DNA of 5,183 bases, taken from contig CAZWVI010000034.1 in NCBI GenBank assembly GCA_964637165.1, forward strand, positions 1 to 5,183. Reading direction: 5' to 3'. The notes beneath the pieces are model-generated. The model did no database searches. It saw nothing but the letters and a program-made list of their open reading frames with translations, and was not told where the DNA came from. A program made the position numbers and the translations under genes. Shown here one piece after another: positions 5,052 to 5,183 of this stretch. Positions within the stretch are counted from its first letter, which is position 1. Each line of letters starts with the position of its first letter. The DNA comes from CAZWVI01 sp964637165. GTDB lineage: Bacteria > Planctomycetota > UBA1135.

Positions 5052-5183
5052 GATAGAGCAACATCTTTTCTGTAAAAGCGGCAGGTTCATCAAATGCCTT
5101 CCATGAGTAGGTAAGTTTTTCCAGTCTCCCATTCGTCACTGGTCTCCACCAAGATAGCAGATACCAGGCGAAGAAGGGATTCT
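5052..5183 (-). mobile_element. Right end of IS256-family element (partial)
   Basis: The sequence from 5052 begins GATAGAGCAAC and reaches CTGTAAAAG at 5070-5078. From memory, the IS256 terminal repeat has the same GATA..AG start and TGTAAAAG end at the same spacing, so 5052 is taken as the outer tip. The leftward transposase reading frame stops at 5090, only 38 bp inside this tip, as expected for a compact insertion sequence. The rest lies beyond the window, so the other end and the target duplication cannot be seen. If the tip is right, an 8-9 bp duplication would begin with 5043/5044-5051 and include part of the hairpin arm. Family assignment rests mainly on the transposase tail. Confidence 0.6.
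5090..5183 (-). CDS. IS256-family (Transposase_mut) transposase, C-terminal end only
   Basis: On the minus strand, 30 codons read in from the window edge: ESLLRLVSAILVETSDEW, then ETGKTYLLMEGI and TGA at 5092-5090. The pattern L-L-R-L-V-x-A-[IV]-L-x-E-x-x-x-[ED]-W-x-T-G-[KR]-x-Y-L is the conserved C-terminus of mutator-type DDE transposases of the IS256 family, which normally have about 400 residues. The tail continues a helix after the catalytic domain, so the catalytic residues are all outside the window, and whether the gene is intact cannot be judged. It faces the beta-helix gene, and their stops are about 95 bp apart. Confidence 0.75.
   Translation of the reverse strand, partial: ESLLRLVSAILVETSDEWETGKTYLLMEGI

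Overview
The window is a stretch of accessory DNA. It holds a complete, apparently young IS66-family insertion sequence, one large secreted beta-helix protein gene, and the end of a second, unrelated insertion sequence (IS256 / Transposase_mut family) that runs off the right edge. No taxonomic marker gene is present. A DUF1565 / parallel beta-helix / cadherin-like architecture with a C-terminal module ending in '..ASNIVMITL', together with weak Shine-Dalgarno signals and moderate GC, recalls Planctomycetota or Verrucomicrobiota. That is an inference from protein style only.

Layout. Positions 1-120 carry no supportable gene. A small host reading frame starts at 121 and is broken after 203 by the IS66 element. 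The element spans 204-2583 (2380 bp), has terminal inverted repeats matching at 22 of 23 positions, and is bracketed by a perfect 8-bp target duplication, GAATCAAT, at 196-203 and 2584-2591. It carries tnpA, tnpB and tnpC on the + strand in overlapping order. Removing the element plus one copy of the duplication rejoins the host frame without a shift into a 65-codon ORF that ends at 2706.

After a short AT-rich spacer, a possible 27-codon leader ORF (2755-2838) overlaps by ATGA the start of a 719-residue exported protein (2835-4994). An 11-A run lies just before that start. The protein has, in order, a signal peptide, a DUF1565-like entry domain, about ten beta-helix coils of roughly 30 residues, a cadherin/Big-like domain and a terminal beta-rich module. 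It looks like a cell-surface or secreted carbohydrate-binding or adhesion protein, but no catalytic function can be assigned.

A perfect 11-bp stem-loop at 5021-5047 (12 bp with the flanking A-T pair) probably ends that transcript. Within four bases of it begins what looks like the right inverted repeat of the IS256-family element, and the last 30 codons of its transposase read leftward from the window edge to 5090.

No CRISPR array, tRNA, rRNA or recognisable defence system is visible. The points most worth following are the split small gene, the A-tract/leader arrangement in front of the beta-helix gene, and the second insertion sequence abutting the terminator hairpin.
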